A stretch of 64,000 bases of DNA, from the NCBI RefSeq assembly GCF_001591485.1, contig NZ_BCUZ01000004.1, positions 18,976 to 82,975 on the forward strand. The letters run 5' to 3'. Numbering within the stretch: position 1 is the stretch's first letter; every line of letters starts with the position of its first letter. The notes beneath the pieces are model-generated. The model did not search any database. It was not told where the DNA came from and saw nothing but the letters and a program-made list of their open reading frames with translations. A program made the position numbers and the translations under genes. This DNA comes from Neobacillus fumarioli NBRC 102428 (GTDB lineage Bacteria; Bacillota; Bacilli; Bacillales; Cytobacillaceae). Shown piece by piece: positions 27,896 through 38,141 of the stretch.

Positions 27896-28732
27896 TTAGC
27901 GTTTGAAATTCCATTCATCGCTTTCATAACGTTCTTTGGCTAATTTTTCTACATAAGAAAGTTCTTCCGCCGATAATTCATAAGGTTCCAACTCGACAAG
28001 TAATCCTTCCGCAAACCCTTTATAAAATGCTTCTTTTGCTTCTTCCAGCGTAATCCTTCTAGAGCTAATGCTGTTGATCGCAACCGCTTTATCCTTAAAA
28101 GCCTTCTTCATCCGTTCCTTGACTCGTTCATTCGGATACTTAAATAAACTAAACAATTTCTCTTCATCTAAATCTAACAAAATCGAACCGTGCTGGAGAA
28201 TGACCCCTTTCTGCCGTGTCTGGGCACTGCCAGCTACTTTTCTGCCCTCTACCACAAGCTCATACCAGCTTGGGGCGTCAAAACATACGGAGGAACGAGG
28301 GTTTTTCAAGGCATCACGCTCAGCTGCCGTTTTCGGCACGGCAAAATACGCTTCAAGACCTAGATTTTGAAATCCTTTCAGCAGCCCTTCAGAAATCACC
28401 CGATAAGCCTCAGTCACACTTTGAGGCATATCTGGATGTTCTTCCGAAACGATCACACTATAGGTAAGCTCATGTTCGTGCAGTACCCCGCGGCCTCCAG
28501 TCGGCCTCCTGACAAACCCTAAGCTGTGGGCTTTCACTGCTTCAAAGTCAATCTCCTTTTCTGCCTTTTGAAAATAACCGATTGATAATGTAGGAGGGTT
28601 CCAGCCATAAAAGCGAACGACCGGGGGAATTTTTCCTGAGCTGTGCCAGTCTAGTAATGCTTCATCCAGTGCCATATTAAAAGATGGTGAACAGTTGCCG
28701 GAATCAATAAAGCGCCAAACTTCCTTTTTCAT
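27896..28732 (-). CDS. lipM: Octanoyl-[GcvH]:protein transferase LipM
   Basis: LipM moves octanoate from acyl carrier protein to GcvH, the entry step of lipoate synthesis in bacilli. The 278 residues carry [19 protein letters not shown] (75-93), the catalytic Cys150 in [13 protein letters not shown], and the lysine motif [11 protein letters not shown]. Cys150 has the same number as the known catalytic Cys of B. subtilis LipM. The gene lies near gcvT-gcvPA-gcvPB, whose complex depends on lipoylated GcvH; gcvH itself is not in the window. Confidence 0.96.
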   Translation of the reverse strand: MKKEVWRFIDSGNCSPSFNMALDEALLDWHSSGKIPPVVRFYGWNPPTLSIGYFQKAEKEIDFEAVKAHSLGFVRRPTGGRGVLHEHELTYSVIVSEEHPDMPQSVTEAYRVISEGLLKGFQNLGLEAYFAVPKTAAERDALKNPRSSVCFDAPSWYELVVEGRKVAGSAQTRQKGVILQHGSILLDLDEEKLFSLFKYPNERVKERMKKAFKDKAVAINSISSRRITLEEAKEAFYKGFAEGLLVELEPYELSAEELSYVEKLAKERYESDEWNFKR

Positions 28733-28925
28733 CGTATAACCTTCTTTTCAAAAATTCATTCGTTGTTTAGTCTATCAAAAATTAAACTAAATTCAAAATC
28801 AAATGTTTTTGGTATAATGAATGGGGCAGAATGGAAAGAATTTTTTTGTTTTATCTTTACTCACCAAAGGATTGGCTTATATAATAAATATTAGTGTAGG
28901 AAAGCTTGAAAGGGGCAAACAGAAG

Positions 28926-29309
28926 TTGAATACATTTTTTGCACTGATTATCATCATCGCCGTTGTCGGCATCTATATGATTATCACTTATTTTTATCAA
29001 AAGCGAATTGTGAAGACGCTGACGGAAGAAGAATTCCGGGCGGGATATAGAAAGGCCCAGCTGATCGATGTCCGTGAACCGAACGAATTTGATTCAGGCC
29101 ATATTTTAGGAGCCCGCAATATTCCGATGTCACAGATCAGAATGCGGTTGAAGGAAATTCGTCCGGACAAGCCGGTTTATCTATATTGTCAAAGCGGAAT
29201 ACGCAGTGCTCGTGCTGCACAATTCCTATATCGCAAAGGCTATAAAGATCTATCCCAGCTCCAAGGCGGATTCAAAAAATGGACTGGTAAAGTAAAGGCG
29301 AAGAAATAA
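28926..29309 (+). CDS. yqhL: Membrane-anchored rhodanese domain protein (YqhL)
   Basis: A 127-residue protein with one N-terminal membrane helix (about 2-22) and a cytoplasmic rhodanese domain. The active-site loop CQSGIRSAR holds the persulfide-forming Cys. TTG at 28926 lies 9 nt after AAAGGGG; earlier in-frame starts from 28821 add a leader with no family support. Sulfur donor and acceptor are unknown. It is divergent from lipM and ends at a hairpin. Confidence 0.92.
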   Translation: MNTFFALIIIIAVVGIYMIITYFYQKRIVKTLTEEEFRAGYRKAQLIDVREPNEFDSGHILGARNIPMSQIRMRLKEIRPDKPVYLYCQSGIRSARAAQFLYRKGYKDLSQLQGGFKKWTGKVKAKK

Positions 29310-29337
29310 AAGGTTTCGGAGGTTCCGAAGCCTTTTT
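29310..29337 (+). terminator. Terminator after yqhL
   Basis: AAGGTTTCGG and CCGAAGCCTT form a hairpin followed by TTTTT on the plus strand. Confidence 0.85.
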
Positions 29338-29348
29338 CACATTTATAG

Positions 29349-29383
29349 AAAAATAGGGGATGCAGCGCGCATCCCCTATTTTT
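29349..29383 (-). terminator. Terminator after gcvPB
   Basis: A 15-bp perfect stem (29349-29363 with 29369-29383) with terminal A/T runs can stop transcription from either side; it ends the gcv operon. Confidence 0.9.
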
Positions 29384-30846
29384 CATGAATCCTTTTGATA
29401 TTTTAAAATTGGTTTCCGGGCAGCTGTTGTTTCGTCTAAGCGACCGACAACGGTTGTATGCGGTGCTTCCTGGACAATTTCCGGATTTTCCTCTGCCTCT
29501 TTGGCAATTTGGATCATCGTCTCGATGAAGGAATCGAGCGTTTCTTTTGATTCTGTTTCCGTCGGCTCAATCATGATACATTCTTCTACGTTCAGCGGGA
29601 AGTAAATGGTTGGCGGATGGAAACCGAAATCAAGAAGTCTCTTGGCAATATCAAGAGTCCGTACACCCAATTTCTTCTGACGTCTGCCGCTTAAGACGAA
29701 TTCATGCTTGCAATGCTGGTCAAACGGCAGATCGTAATATTCTGCCAGTCTTCTCATCATATAGTTGGCGTTTAACACGGCATTTTCCGTTACGGCTTTT
29801 AGTCCATCTGGTCCCATTGAACGAATATACGTATAGGCACGAACATTAATGCCAAAGTTGCCGTAGAACGGCTTCACGCGGCCGATCGATTGCGGGCGGT
29901 CATAATCAAGGACAAACTCTTCCCCGCGTTTAACAAGAACCGGTTTTGGCAGGAATGGGATCAGATCACTCTTCACCCCGACAGGGCCTGAGCCCGGGCC
30001 GCCGCCGCCGTGCGGACCTGTAAAGGTTTTATGAAGATTTAAGTGAACAACATCAAAGCCCATGTCGCCAGGTCTTGCTTTTGATAAGACAGCATTCAAG
30101 TTTGCCCCATCATAATACACTTTTCCTCCTGCTTCATGAATAATGTCGGCAATTTCCAAGATATGTTCTTCAAATAAGCCAAGTGTATTCGGGTTTGTCA
30201 GCATTAATGCCGCTGTATCTTCACCCACAACTCTCCTTAAATCTTCAAGGTCGACTAAACCTTTTTCATTTGATTTAACAGTGATGGTCTCAAAACCGGC
30301 AACGGTTGCGGATGCCGGATTTGTGCCGTGTGCAGAGTCAGGAACAATCACCTTCGTACGCTTTGTATCGCCGTTTGCCTCATGATAAGCACGAATCAGC
30401 ATCAATCCCGTCCATTCTCCATGGGCACCTGCTGCCGGTTGTAGAGTTACTTCATCCATGCCAGTAATTTCTTTTAAGTGCTGCTGCAAGTCATACATAA
30501 GCTCCAGTGCTCCTTGAACCGAGCTTTCATCTTGCAGCGGATGGATATGGGCAAATCCATTATAGCGGGCTACATTTTCATTGATTTTCGGATTATATTT
30601 CATCGTACATGAACCAAGAGGGTAAAAACCTGAGTCAAGCCCGTGGTTTCTTTTGGAAAGAGCCGTATAATGCCGCATGATATCAAGCTCAGAAACCTCA
30701 GGAAGACCGGGCTCTTCTTCACGCAAATATCCTTCTGGCAGAAGTCCATTCAGGTCTAATGCTGGCACATCCATTTCTGGAAGACTGTATCCGATCCGTC
30801 CGGGTGTACTACATTCAAAAATGAGCTTTTGATCTTGATTATGCAT
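29383..30846 (-). CDS. gcvPB: Glycine dehydrogenase (decarboxylating) subunit 2
   Basis: GcvPB is the pyridoxal phosphate subunit of the split P-protein that decarboxylates glycine and passes aminomethyl to lipoyl-GcvH. The 487 residues contain the cofactor lysine in [16 protein letters not shown], with [10 protein letters not shown] and YYDGANLNA nearby. It overlaps the end of gcvPA by 8 nt, indicating translational coupling. Confidence 0.98.
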   Translation of the reverse strand: MHNQDQKLIFECSTPGRIGYSLPEMDVPALDLNGLLPEGYLREEEPGLPEVSELDIMRHYTALSKRNHGLDSGFYPLGSCTMKYNPKINENVARYNGFAHIHPLQDESSVQGALELMYDLQQHLKEITGMDEVTLQPAAGAHGEWTGLMLIRAYHEANGDTKRTKVIVPDSAHGTNPASATVAGFETITVKSNEKGLVDLEDLRRVVGEDTAALMLTNPNTLGLFEEHILEIADIIHEAGGKVYYDGANLNAVLSKARPGDMGFDVVHLNLHKTFTGPHGGGGPGSGPVGVKSDLIPFLPKPVLVKRGEEFVLDYDRPQSIGRVKPFYGNFGINVRAYTYIRSMGPDGLKAVTENAVLNANYMMRRLAEYYDLPFDQHCKHEFVLSGRRQKKLGVRTLDIAKRLLDFGFHPPTIYFPLNVEECIMIEPTETESKETLDSFIETMIQIAKEAEENPEIVQEAPHTTVVGRLDETTAARKPILKYQKDS

Positions 30847-32185
30847 GCAAATCCCCCAATTCTCTCACTAACATATCGATTTCTTCCTTCGTCCTTTGTT
30901 CAGTCACCGCGATCAGCATATGGTTCGCTAGTTCCGGATAATCTCGGCCCAAATCGTAGCCGCCAATAATTCCTTTTTCCAGCAGCTTTTGATTCAATTC
31001 TTTTACTGGTTTATTGCATTTCACAACAAATTCATTAAAGGAATGGCCGTCGTAAACTACGGTAAAGCCGGCTTCTTTAAAAGCCTTTTTGGCATAATGT
31101 GCTTTTTGTATATTGGCAGCAGCCATTTCACGGACACCCTTTTTCCCAAGAGCGGTCATCGCAACAGAGGCAGCCAGTGCATTTAAGGCTTGGTTTGAAC
31201 AGATGTTGGATGTTGCTTTATCACGGCGGATATGCTGTTCACGAGCCTGGAGCGTTAAGACAAATCCTCTGCGCCCTTGATCATCTGTTGTTTGGCCGAC
31301 AAGACGTCCAGGAACTTTACGCATTAATTTGCTGGTTACAGCAAAATAGCCGCAGTGTGGTCCTCCAAAACCTGATGGGATTCCGAATGGTTGTGCATCG
31401 CCAACGACAATATCTGCACCAAATTTCCCTGGTGGTGTTAATACGCCGAGTGATAATGGATTACTGGAAACAACAAACATCGCTTTATGGTCATGGATTA
31501 CTTCCTCAAGTTCTTTTAATGGTTCAATGCGGCCAAAGAAGTTTGGATATTGTACAATTACTGCCGCAGTGTCTTCACCAGTCAACTCTTTCAGTTGGGC
31601 AAGATCGGTTATTCCATCATTCAATGGAACTTCAATCACATTCAAATTCTGGCCTTTTGCATATGTTTTCAAGACATCACGGTATTCAGGATGTACAGCA
31701 CTTGAAACAATAATGTTTTTTCGTTTTGTGTGACCGCAAGCGAGCATTGCTGCTTCTGCAAGAGCGGTGCCGCCATCATACATTGACGAGTTGGCAACAT
31801 CCATTCCGGTTAATTCACAAATCATCGTTTGAAATTCAAAAATTGCCTGTAACTCCCCTTGAGAAATTTCCGGCTGATATGGAGTATAGGCTGTATAAAA
31901 CTCTGATCTCGAAATAACATGATCTACAATCACCGGGGTATAGTGGTCATAAACGCCGGCTCCAAGGAAGGAGATATTTTCTTTCAAATCGGCATTTCGC
32001 TTTGAAAGCTTATATAATTCCTTCATCAAAGATGATTCCGACTTAGCTGGTTTAATGTTTAATTCCCCTTTAAACCGGACTTGTTCCGGAATATCGCCAA
32101 AAAGCTCATCCACACTTGAAATGCCAATCGCTTCAAGCATGGCCTTCTGATCTTGTTCTGTCATAGGTAAATAGCGGTGTTTCAT
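30839..32185 (-). CDS. gcvPA: Glycine dehydrogenase (decarboxylating) subunit 1
   Basis: GcvPA is the other half of the two-part P-protein found in Firmicutes. The 448 residues start [19 protein letters not shown] and show [33 protein letters not shown] and [11 protein letters not shown], typical of the subunit. It starts 18 nt after gcvT. Expression is expected to follow the glycine riboswitch upstream. Confidence 0.98.
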   Translation of the reverse strand: MKHRYLPMTEQDQKAMLEAIGISSVDELFGDIPEQVRFKGELNIKPAKSESSLMKELYKLSKRNADLKENISFLGAGVYDHYTPVIVDHVISRSEFYTAYTPYQPEISQGELQAIFEFQTMICELTGMDVANSSMYDGGTALAEAAMLACGHTKRKNIIVSSAVHPEYRDVLKTYAKGQNLNVIEVPLNDGITDLAQLKELTGEDTAAVIVQYPNFFGRIEPLKELEEVIHDHKAMFVVSSNPLSLGVLTPPGKFGADIVVGDAQPFGIPSGFGGPHCGYFAVTSKLMRKVPGRLVGQTTDDQGRRGFVLTLQAREQHIRRDKATSNICSNQALNALAASVAMTALGKKGVREMAAANIQKAHYAKKAFKEAGFTVVYDGHSFNEFVVKCNKPVKELNQKLLEKGIIGGYDLGRDYPELANHMLIAVTEQRTKEEIDMLVRELGDLHA

Positions 32186-32203
32186 ACTCTCGTCCCTCCG
32201 TGA

Positions 32204-33304
32204 TTACTTTGCTCTTTTATAAAAAGGTGTTGGAACAACTTTCGCTTTTAAACGTTTCCCGCGAATTTCTACTTCGACTTCTGTATCCAACGCGGTAAAT
32301 TCGGATGCAAGTAAGGCAAGGCCGACATTTTTCTTTAATGTTGGCGATTGTGTGCCTGTGGTTACCTCGCCGATTAGCTTCTCGCCTTTATAAACTGGAT
32401 AGCCGTGGCGCGGGATGCCTCGATCAATCATTTCAATCCCGGCAATTTTTCTAGACAGGCCAGTTTCTTTTTGATGTAATAATGCTGCTTTACCGAGAAA
32501 ATCTGCTTCTTTATTCAACTTTACGGCAAAGCCGATTCCTGCTTCTAATGGGGAAATTTCCGGTGATAATTCCTGACCGTAAAGAGCTAAATTCGCTTCA
32601 AAGCGTAAGGTATCTCGGGCACCCAATCCGCACGGGATCACCCCTTCTTCTTCCCCGGCAGCTAAAATCTCTTTCCAAAGCTTTGTTGCATCTTGGGAAT
32701 CACAATAAATTTCAAATCCATCTTCCCCTGTATAACCAGTTCTTGAAACAAGTGCTTTCTTGCCATTTATGCTGACTTCCTGCTGGAATTTGAAAAAGCC
32801 AATCTTGCTTAAATCTGTACTTGTAAGTTTTTGCAACACTTTTTCAGCAAGCGGACCTTGGAGTGCAAGTTGGGCAGTTTGCTCTGATAAGTTGACTAAG
32901 CTAACATCACCATCTAAGTGAGTTTCAAGCCAAGCGTAGTCTTTTTCGATATTAGAAGCATTGACCACAAGAAGATAATGATCGTCTGCGATTTTGTATA
33001 CGAGAAGATCATCGACGGTTCCGCCGTTTTCATAACACATCGCAGTATACTGGGCGCCTCCGTCTTTTATTTTGGCTATGTCGTTGGTTAGCATTTTTTG
33101 TAAATACTTCAAACTGTCAACGCCTTTTACCTCGATCTCTCCCATATGGGAAACGTCGAACAAACCAGCTCTATTACGGACAGCTTCATGCTCTTCCTTA
33201 ATGCTAGTGAATTGAACCGGTAGCTCCCATCCGCCGAAATCGATTGTTTTTCCCCCATATTCCTTGTAAACATCAAACAGTGGTGTACGCTTTAAATTTG
33301 TCAT
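32204..33304 (-). CDS. gcvT: Aminomethyltransferase, glycine cleavage T protein
   Basis: GcvT takes the methylene group from aminomethyl-lipoyl-GcvH to tetrahydrofolate, releasing ammonia. The 366-residue protein from ATG 33304 (AAAGGAG 7 nt upstream) has [34 protein letters not shown] and [18 protein letters not shown]. In-frame starts further upstream lack a ribosome site. It is the first gene of gcvT-gcvPA-gcvPB. Confidence 0.97.
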   Translation of the reverse strand: MTNLKRTPLFDVYKEYGGKTIDFGGWELPVQFTSIKEEHEAVRNRAGLFDVSHMGEIEVKGVDSLKYLQKMLTNDIAKIKDGGAQYTAMCYENGGTVDDLLVYKIADDHYLLVVNASNIEKDYAWLETHLDGDVSLVNLSEQTAQLALQGPLAEKVLQKLTSTDLSKIGFFKFQQEVSINGKKALVSRTGYTGEDGFEIYCDSQDATKLWKEILAAGEEEGVIPCGLGARDTLRFEANLALYGQELSPEISPLEAGIGFAVKLNKEADFLGKAALLHQKETGLSRKIAGIEMIDRGIPRHGYPVYKGEKLIGEVTTGTQSPTLKKNVGLALLASEFTALDTEVEVEIRGKRLKAKVVPTPFYKRAK

Positions 33305-33416
33305 CGCTAATCTCCTTTCCAGTACATTTCCTTGTAAAAAGCTATCTTGCAGAAATAATTTCAAAGTTAAATTAGCAGCTTATCTTTTTTCAATAAATCG
33401 TTTTGTACAGAAAAAA

Positions 33417-33610
33417 GGACAGAAACCTCCCTTGAAATAAGGAAGGTCCCTGTCCTTTCACCTGAAAGTTTAACCGAAAAAACGGCTTTCCCCTTGGGTG
33501 GCTGCATGAAAACAGCACTCTCCAGAGCTGCGTCTAACAAGAGTTCTTTTGCCTGAGAGATTCACGTCATGTTTGCTCCTTCGGCGCTACAAAGTAGTCT
33601 CTCCCCTTGT
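33417..33610 (-). ncRNA. Tandem glycine riboswitch with terminator
   Basis: The gcvT leader has two aptamer-like units. The first (from about 33610) includes GGAGAGACTAC, CGCCGAAGGAGCAA and TCTCAGGCAAAAGA; the second includes CTGGAGAGTGC, CACCCAAGGGG and TTTCAGGTGAAAGG, matching the conserved glycine aptamer core. It runs into a terminator hairpin with arms GGACAG...GACCTTCC and GGGAGGTTTCTGTCC (33417-33455) followed by TTTTTT. Glycine binding is expected to prevent termination, as known for gcv leaders in B. subtilis. Confidence 0.95.
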
Positions 33611-33795
33611 TTTCATCCGCATCTATAATATTTTTCAATTTGGTGATACTAATTATACCTATAAAATAAATTAGCATATTGAAATATTTTAAACTTTCAA
33701 AGCTATTATCATCCTACCATTAAGAGCATACATTGGGCAATCATTTTTTTGAAAAGATAAACAGTTAAAATCTGTATGAAAAGGAGATGATCCTC

Positions 33796-35484
33796 ATGAC
33801 AGTTGAAATCGAATTCGATTCTTCGTGGCAAGATGAGTTTTTGCAGAGAATCGATCAAGATGGGCCATGGGGAAACTGGGAGCTCGTTAGACTTGCCATT
33901 GAAGTTGAAAAGCATCTAGTTATTCCCGAATTTGAGGGCTTGCAAGCGCCGAAGCATCTGCCGAATTTAACCCCTCTCCCACACCAGCTGGAAACGGCCA
34001 AACAAGTCATTGAAAATATGAATGGAAAAGCGATTCTTGCCGATGAAGTCGGGCTTGGGAAAACGATTGAAGCTGGATTAATTCTCAAAGAATACATGAT
34101 TCGCGGCTTGGTGAAAAAAGTGCTGATTCTAGTGCCCGCCTCCTTGGTAACCCAATGGTCTATGGAGTTAAACAGCAAATTTTACATACCTGCAGTAAGC
34201 CAAAAGAAAAGCTACGTATGGGAGCAGTGTGATGTCGTTGTATCTTCCATTGACACAGCAAAGCGAAACCCGCATCGGGATATTATTTTCCGGCAAAATT
34301 ATGACCTAATTATTATTGATGAAGCCCATAAACTTAAAAACAATAAAACAAAAAACTACGAATTTGTTCAGAATTTAAAAAAGAAATTTTGTTTATTGTT
34401 AACGGCGACACCGATCCAAAACCGAATTGAAGAAATTTTCAACCTCGTCTCCCTGCTGAAGCCGGGACACTTGGGCAGTCAAACGGCCTTTTACGAAAAA
34501 TATAAAAAGGATTCCCGCTCCTTAAACGATAACGAACACTTAAAAGAACTTGTTAATAAAGTCATGGTCCGAAATCGCCGCGCCGATACAGGGATTGAAT
34601 GGACAAAACGCCATGTTGAAACGATTCCAATCGATTTCTCAGATACAGAAAGAGAGCTATATGAGACCATTTATAATTTAAAAAATGAAAGCGATTGGAT
34701 TCAAGGCTCCAGTTTTTCCGTTATGACATTGCAACGGGAAGCCTGCAGCAGCAGAGAAGCCGTTTATTATACCTTACGAAATATGCTGCAGAAAAAAGAA
34801 AATCCAACGCAAGCTTTCAAGGATCAAATCGAATCTCTCATGAAAAAGGTGGAAGCAGTTCAAACCAATTCAAAAGCGAAAAAAGCACTGGAATTAATTC
34901 AGCAAATTAATGATAAAGTGATTATTTTCACCGAGTATCGAGCAACCCAATTGTTCTTGCAATGGTTTTTAAAACAGCATGGGATTACATCCGTACCGTT
35001 TCGCGGCGGTTTTAAACGCGGAAAAAAAGATTGGATGCGCGAATTGTTTCAAAAACGCGCTCAGGTGTTAATTGCAACCGAAGCGGGCGGAGAAGGAATT
35101 AACCTGCAATTTTGCCACCATATCATCAACTTTGACCTTCCATGGAACCCAATGAGACTTGAGCAGCGCATCGGACGGGTTCATCGGCTTGGACAGGAGC
35201 AGGATGTTAAGATCTATAATTTTGCGATAAAAAATACGGTGGAAGAACATATTTTAAAACTGTTATACGAGAAAATTGATTTATTTGAAAAGGTCATTGG
35301 AGAACTCGATGATATTTTAACGAAACTGGAATTTGGCAATATGGAAGATCATTTAATTGACATTTTCGGTGCATCCTCCTCCGAGGGGGAAATGAGGATT
35401 AAAATGGAAAATTTATCATCCATGATTGAATTTGCACAGAGCATGAAGAAAGGAGAAACACATGCAGCAGCAGGAAATTCATAA
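33796..35484 (+). CDS. yqhH: SNF2-family helicase (YqhH)
   Basis: A 562-residue SF2 ATPase of the SNF2/RapA group that probably translocates on duplex DNA or remodels nucleoprotein; the role in bacilli is not established. ATG at 33796 lies 9 nt after AAGGAG. Motifs in order: LADEVGLGKTIEAGLIL (I), SSIDTAKR (Ia region), DEAHKLKNNKTK (II), LLTATPIQN (III), EAGGEGINLQFC (V) and QRIGRVHRLGQ (VI). It overlaps the start of yqhG by 23 nt, so the pair is likely coupled. Confidence 0.95.
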   Translation: MTVEIEFDSSWQDEFLQRIDQDGPWGNWELVRLAIEVEKHLVIPEFEGLQAPKHLPNLTPLPHQLETAKQVIENMNGKAILADEVGLGKTIEAGLILKEYMIRGLVKKVLILVPASLVTQWSMELNSKFYIPAVSQKKSYVWEQCDVVVSSIDTAKRNPHRDIIFRQNYDLIIIDEAHKLKNNKTKNYEFVQNLKKKFCLLLTATPIQNRIEEIFNLVSLLKPGHLGSQTAFYEKYKKDSRSLNDNEHLKELVNKVMVRNRRADTGIEWTKRHVETIPIDFSDTERELYETIYNLKNESDWIQGSSFSVMTLQREACSSREAVYYTLRNMLQKKENPTQAFKDQIESLMKKVEAVQTNSKAKKALELIQQINDKVIIFTEYRATQLFLQWFLKQHGITSVPFRGGFKRGKKDWMRELFQKRAQVLIATEAGGEGINLQFCHHIINFDLPWNPMRLEQRIGRVHRLGQEQDVKIYNFAIKNTVEEHILKLLYEKIDLFEKVIGELDDILTKLEFGNMEDHLIDIFGASSSEGEMRIKMENLSSMIEFAQSMKKGETHAAAGNS

Positions 35485-36256
35485 CTTTCTTTTAAAATAC
35501 TTTCAAGCCAACGACTGTCCAATTCTTGAAAATCACAGTGGTTATATGACCGTGCAATTAACAATTGAAATGGATAAAGAACTGATGAACCGTCCCTTTT
35601 ACTGGCATTATTTAGAGAAAACCGGCGGCATCCCGAATCCGGCGAAGTTAACACTCATTACGGATCCAAATTCTGTCCCTGAAGACATAAAAGGGGAAAT
35701 CATTCATTTTGGTTCGCCGCGTCTGCATCAAATCTTTGCCTCAACCAAAAATTTAGCCAGATACATCCGGCTGTACGAAAATCATGAAAATGGGAGCAGG
35801 AAAACTCCTTTGCTTCCCTGGCTTTGTCTAAACGTAAAAATATCTTATCAGTGCGACCGCAAACGGGATGTTTTTAAATCCATCGGCCTGCAGCTGATCA
35901 ATGGACAGATGGTCGAGAACTTTCATGAACGGTTGCTGAACATATCGCTGACACCGAAAATTCCGGATTATTCGTTTACCTTATCACCATTAGTAAAACC
36001 AAAAAGCGGGATCTTGCGGATTGAAAACTATTTAAAATCAGCCATTTATCAAGATGACCATTCATGGGCAGAAGAAGCGAGAAAACGCTGGGAAAAGGAT
36101 TTACGCTTGTTGGAACACTTCTATGAAGACATTGAAGAAGGAAATGAAGCTTATGAAACGGAGAAAAAAGCGCTCCAGGAACAATATGAACCGAAAATTA
36201 AAATCTCCTTCATAAATGGAGGGCTATTTTACTTAACCGAAAAGGCGATCGTATAA
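35462..36256 (+). CDS. yqhG: YqhG-family protein of unknown function
   Basis: This 264-residue protein matches the YqhG family by position, length and sequence character. No membrane segment or known catalytic motif is visible. The N-terminal part (1-110) is mixed alpha/beta and the C-terminal third is rich in Glu/Lys and likely helical (YQDDHSWAEEARKRWEKDLR). It always accompanies the SNF2 gene in bacilli as far as I know, so a shared task is a reasonable inference. Confidence 0.85.
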   Translation: MQQQEIHNFLLKYFQANDCPILENHSGYMTVQLTIEMDKELMNRPFYWHYLEKTGGIPNPAKLTLITDPNSVPEDIKGEIIHFGSPRLHQIFASTKNLARYIRLYENHENGSRKTPLLPWLCLNVKISYQCDRKRDVFKSIGLQLINGQMVENFHERLLNISLTPKIPDYSFTLSPLVKPKSGILRIENYLKSAIYQDDHSWAEEARKRWEKDLRLLEHFYEDIEEGNEAYETEKKALQEQYEPKIKISFINGGLFYLTEKAIV

Positions 36257-36266
36257 GCATAAAAAT

Positions 36267-36291
36267 CCCCCAAGTCACATTCACTTGGGGG
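36267..36291 (-). terminator. Terminator of the comG-yqzE unit
   Basis: CCCCCAAGT and ACTTGGGGG form a hairpin followed by ATTTTTA on the minus strand. The plus side lacks a T run. Confidence 0.8.
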
Positions 36292-36297
36292 AAGAAG

Positions 36298-36519
36298 TTA
36301 CTTCCAAAAGCCGAATTTTAAAGACCGTTTCCTTTCCGTTTTCCGTCTTTTTTGAACCTCAATATAAAGAATGTACGGCAAGATTCCGAACAAGCGATAC
36401 CACAAGGATGCTTTGTTCTCTTTTTTCTCAAGACGTAGCCGTTTTCGTTCCTCTTTTGGCTGATCAGCGTATTTCACAATGGTTTGTGTCATGTATTTTA
36501 CATAATCATTTGTTTTCAT
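36298..36519 (-). CDS. yqzE: YqzE-family small protein
   Basis: A 73-residue basic protein starting KTNDYVKYMTQTIVKYADQPKEER, the YqzE pattern, followed by a short hydrophobic stretch (LFGILPYILYI) and a Lys/Arg-rich tail. ATG at 36519 follows AGGTG-like sequence; an extension to 36576 has no family support. It is the last gene after comGG, as in B. subtilis. Function unknown. Confidence 0.85.
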   Translation of the reverse strand: MKTNDYVKYMTQTIVKYADQPKEERKRLRLEKKENKASLWYRLFGILPYILYIEVQKRRKTERKRSLKFGFWK

Positions 36520-36583
36520 CGGATACACCTGCCTAATTTTTACGTTACCAGTATGTCCATTTTGAGCTTTTTTCAAACCACTG

Positions 36584-36961
36584 TTAATCCACCCATTTTA
36601 TTAATTTTTTTTGCTTAGTATCAAAGAAACCTTTGCCAATGATCATCTCTCCTGAATTTAGACGAAGAGTAAATTGGATCTTTTGAATATCGCCGGTAAG
36701 AGCATCAGCCAGAAAATCTACTCTTCCATTTTGAAAATGGAAAGTTCCTTTTGCAGGAGCTTTCCCGTCAGACTGAAAACTTTTTTCAACTTTCTTCACC
36801 GATGAAAGGAAATAAAGTTCCTCCTGCATCATGATCAATGTTTCATGCGCCTGTTTTCTTTGCGCTAACATAAGCTCTACATTCATGGAGAAAAAGGCAA
36901 GAAAAACAATGAGCAGACAGAGGACAAGCGGATAGGTAAACCCTTTCTCATTCCCTTTCAT
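36584..36961 (-). CDS. comGG: Competence protein ComGG
   Basis: ComGG is a minor pseudopilin needed for DNA uptake. The 125-residue protein has a hydrophobic N-terminal helix (about 7-28, GFTYPLVLCLLIVFLAFFSM) preceded by a basic stub, and no classical prepilin glutamate at +5. ATG at 36961 overlaps the comGF stop in ATGA. A sequence-only call would be weak; the operon position makes it firm. Confidence 0.88.
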   Translation of the reverse strand: MKGNEKGFTYPLVLCLLIVFLAFFSMNVELMLAQRKQAHETLIMMQEELYFLSSVKKVEKSFQSDGKAPAKGTFHFQNGRVDFLADALTGDIQKIQFTLRLNSGEMIIGKGFFDTKQKKLIKWVD

Positions 36962-37437
36962 GGTGCTGCATTCCAATCTACATAGGAATAGGCAATAATA
37001 GAATATTCTTTCCCGGAAAAATCTTGTACGGTCACTTTTACAGCGTTCGGAAGGACCGAAAAAGAATACTGGGAAACATTTTGCAGGACAATCTCATGTC
37101 CTAAAGAATTCACTTGTCTGCGCAGATTTGTCCCGTATTTCTCATATTGAACCGTCTCGCTTTCCTTTGTTAATAACAGCCTGCCTGATTGAACCTCTGC
37201 TTTTATTGATTGATGTATTTCTTTCTTAAATTGACTGGCAAAATCAGCCCATTCCATCTTCTGTAATGCTGCTTGCGAAGGCCTATTGTTAAGCATTATT
37301 TGGAAAATAGGGGCCATAAAGAAAATAATTAAGGAAAAAATCGATAAAGCAAACAATGCCTCAATCAATGTAAAAGCTTTTTCATTCAAGTTTGCCGCAA
37401 ATTTCTGTCTTTGACAGCAAGGCATTTTGCTTAACAC
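36958..37437 (-). CDS. comGF: Competence protein ComGF
   Basis: ComGF is a minor pseudopilin of the competence pilus. The prepilin-type segment is EKAFTLIEALFALSIFSLIIFF, with cleavage expected before Phe and Glu at +5. GTG at 37437 lies 9 nt after AAAGGAGG and overlaps comGE by 56 nt, giving a leader of about 20 residues; TTG at 37389 would give a minimal leader. The longer form has the better ribosome site. The rest (159 residues total) is a soluble domain ending SYVDWNAAP. Confidence 0.85.
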   Translation of the reverse strand: MLSKMPCCQRQKFAANLNEKAFTLIEALFALSIFSLIIFFMAPIFQIMLNNRPSQAALQKMEWADFASQFKKEIHQSIKAEVQSGRLLLTKESETVQYEKYGTNLRRQVNSLGHEIVLQNVSQYSFSVLPNAVKVTVQDFSGKEYSIIAYSYVDWNAAP

Positions 37438-37720
37438 TTATACATGCCTCCTTTTGACCGCGTGCACCAGAATCCCGCCAAGTGATGTCGTATTTCACTC
37501 CATTTTCCTGAAGGGAATAGTTCGTAAATGTTTGTGCCCCTCGCAATTTCCCCTGCAATTCTTCATACAAGATCTGTTGGGCTTTATTCTCGATCTCCAA
37601 TTTCTTTGATTGTTGATTCATATCGATTATGAGCGGGATCAAGAATAAACCAATCATGAACATTGCGGATAGTGACAAAAGCAATTCAAGCAAGAAAAAT
37701 CCGTTATTGTTCCTTAACAT
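37382..37720 (-). CDS. comGE: Competence protein ComGE
   Basis: A 112-residue minor pseudopilin with the N-terminal segment NNNGFFLLELLLSLSAMFMIGL, which resembles prepilins with Glu at +5 or near it. ATG at 37720 follows AAAGGGAAGG and overlaps comGD by 17 nt. C-terminal residues contain two Cys that could form a disulfide. The call rests on the helix and the operon position. Confidence 0.87.
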   Translation of the reverse strand: MLRNNNGFFLLELLLSLSAMFMIGLFLIPLIIDMNQQSKKLEIENKAQQILYEELQGKLRGAQTFTNYSLQENGVKYDITWRDSGARGQKEACISVKQNALLSKTEICGKLE

Positions 37721-38141
37721 AAAACCTTCCCTTTCCAATCAAAAAGGTCAGCAAGTATTTTTTCTTTTCGCTTTGAATAATGATAGAGCCAAATTTGCTA
37801 ATATTTCCGTCGGGCATGAATCTAAAGGTGAGAGGCAGGGAACCTTCTGTTATATAAAAATTTGCTGAATAGGTTCTTTCCACAATTGGCGGGGAAGAGG
37901 TGTTGACATACATATAATATTTATATTCACTTGGCATAATCGTCACAGAAACTTCATGCTGGTGGGAAATGGCATAGGTTTGGGCATAATACAAATCTGC
38001 TTTAAGCTGGGTAAAAAACGCTGCCTCTTCCAATACCGAACGCTGCGGCTTTAAGGAGAAAACGGTAATCGAGGTAAGAATCATAAAAATGGAAAGAACA
38101 ATAAGTGACTCTGTTAAAGTAAAACCTCTTTGATTGTTCAT
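37704..38141 (-). CDS. comGD: Competence protein ComGD
   Basis: A 145-residue minor pseudopilin with a classic prepilin leader and helix: NNQRGFTLTESLIVLSIFMILTSI, cleaved after Gly with Glu at +5. Its start codon shares a base with the comGC stop. The soluble part has an LRSVLEEAAFF-like amphipathic region (QRSVLEEAAFFTQLKADLYYA) typical of GspH-like proteins. Confidence 0.92.
   Translation of the reverse strand: MNNQRGFTLTESLIVLSIFMILTSITVFSLKPQRSVLEEAAFFTQLKADLYYAQTYAISHQHEVSVTIMPSEYKYYMYVNTSSPPIVERTYSANFYITEGSLPLTFRFMPDGNISKFGSIIIQSEKKKYLLTFLIGKGRFYVKEQ

Noticed and set aside
31099..31713. 204-codon plus-strand frame inside gcvPA
   Set aside because: Antisense shadow of a conserved enzyme gene, with no ribosome site or recognisable domain.
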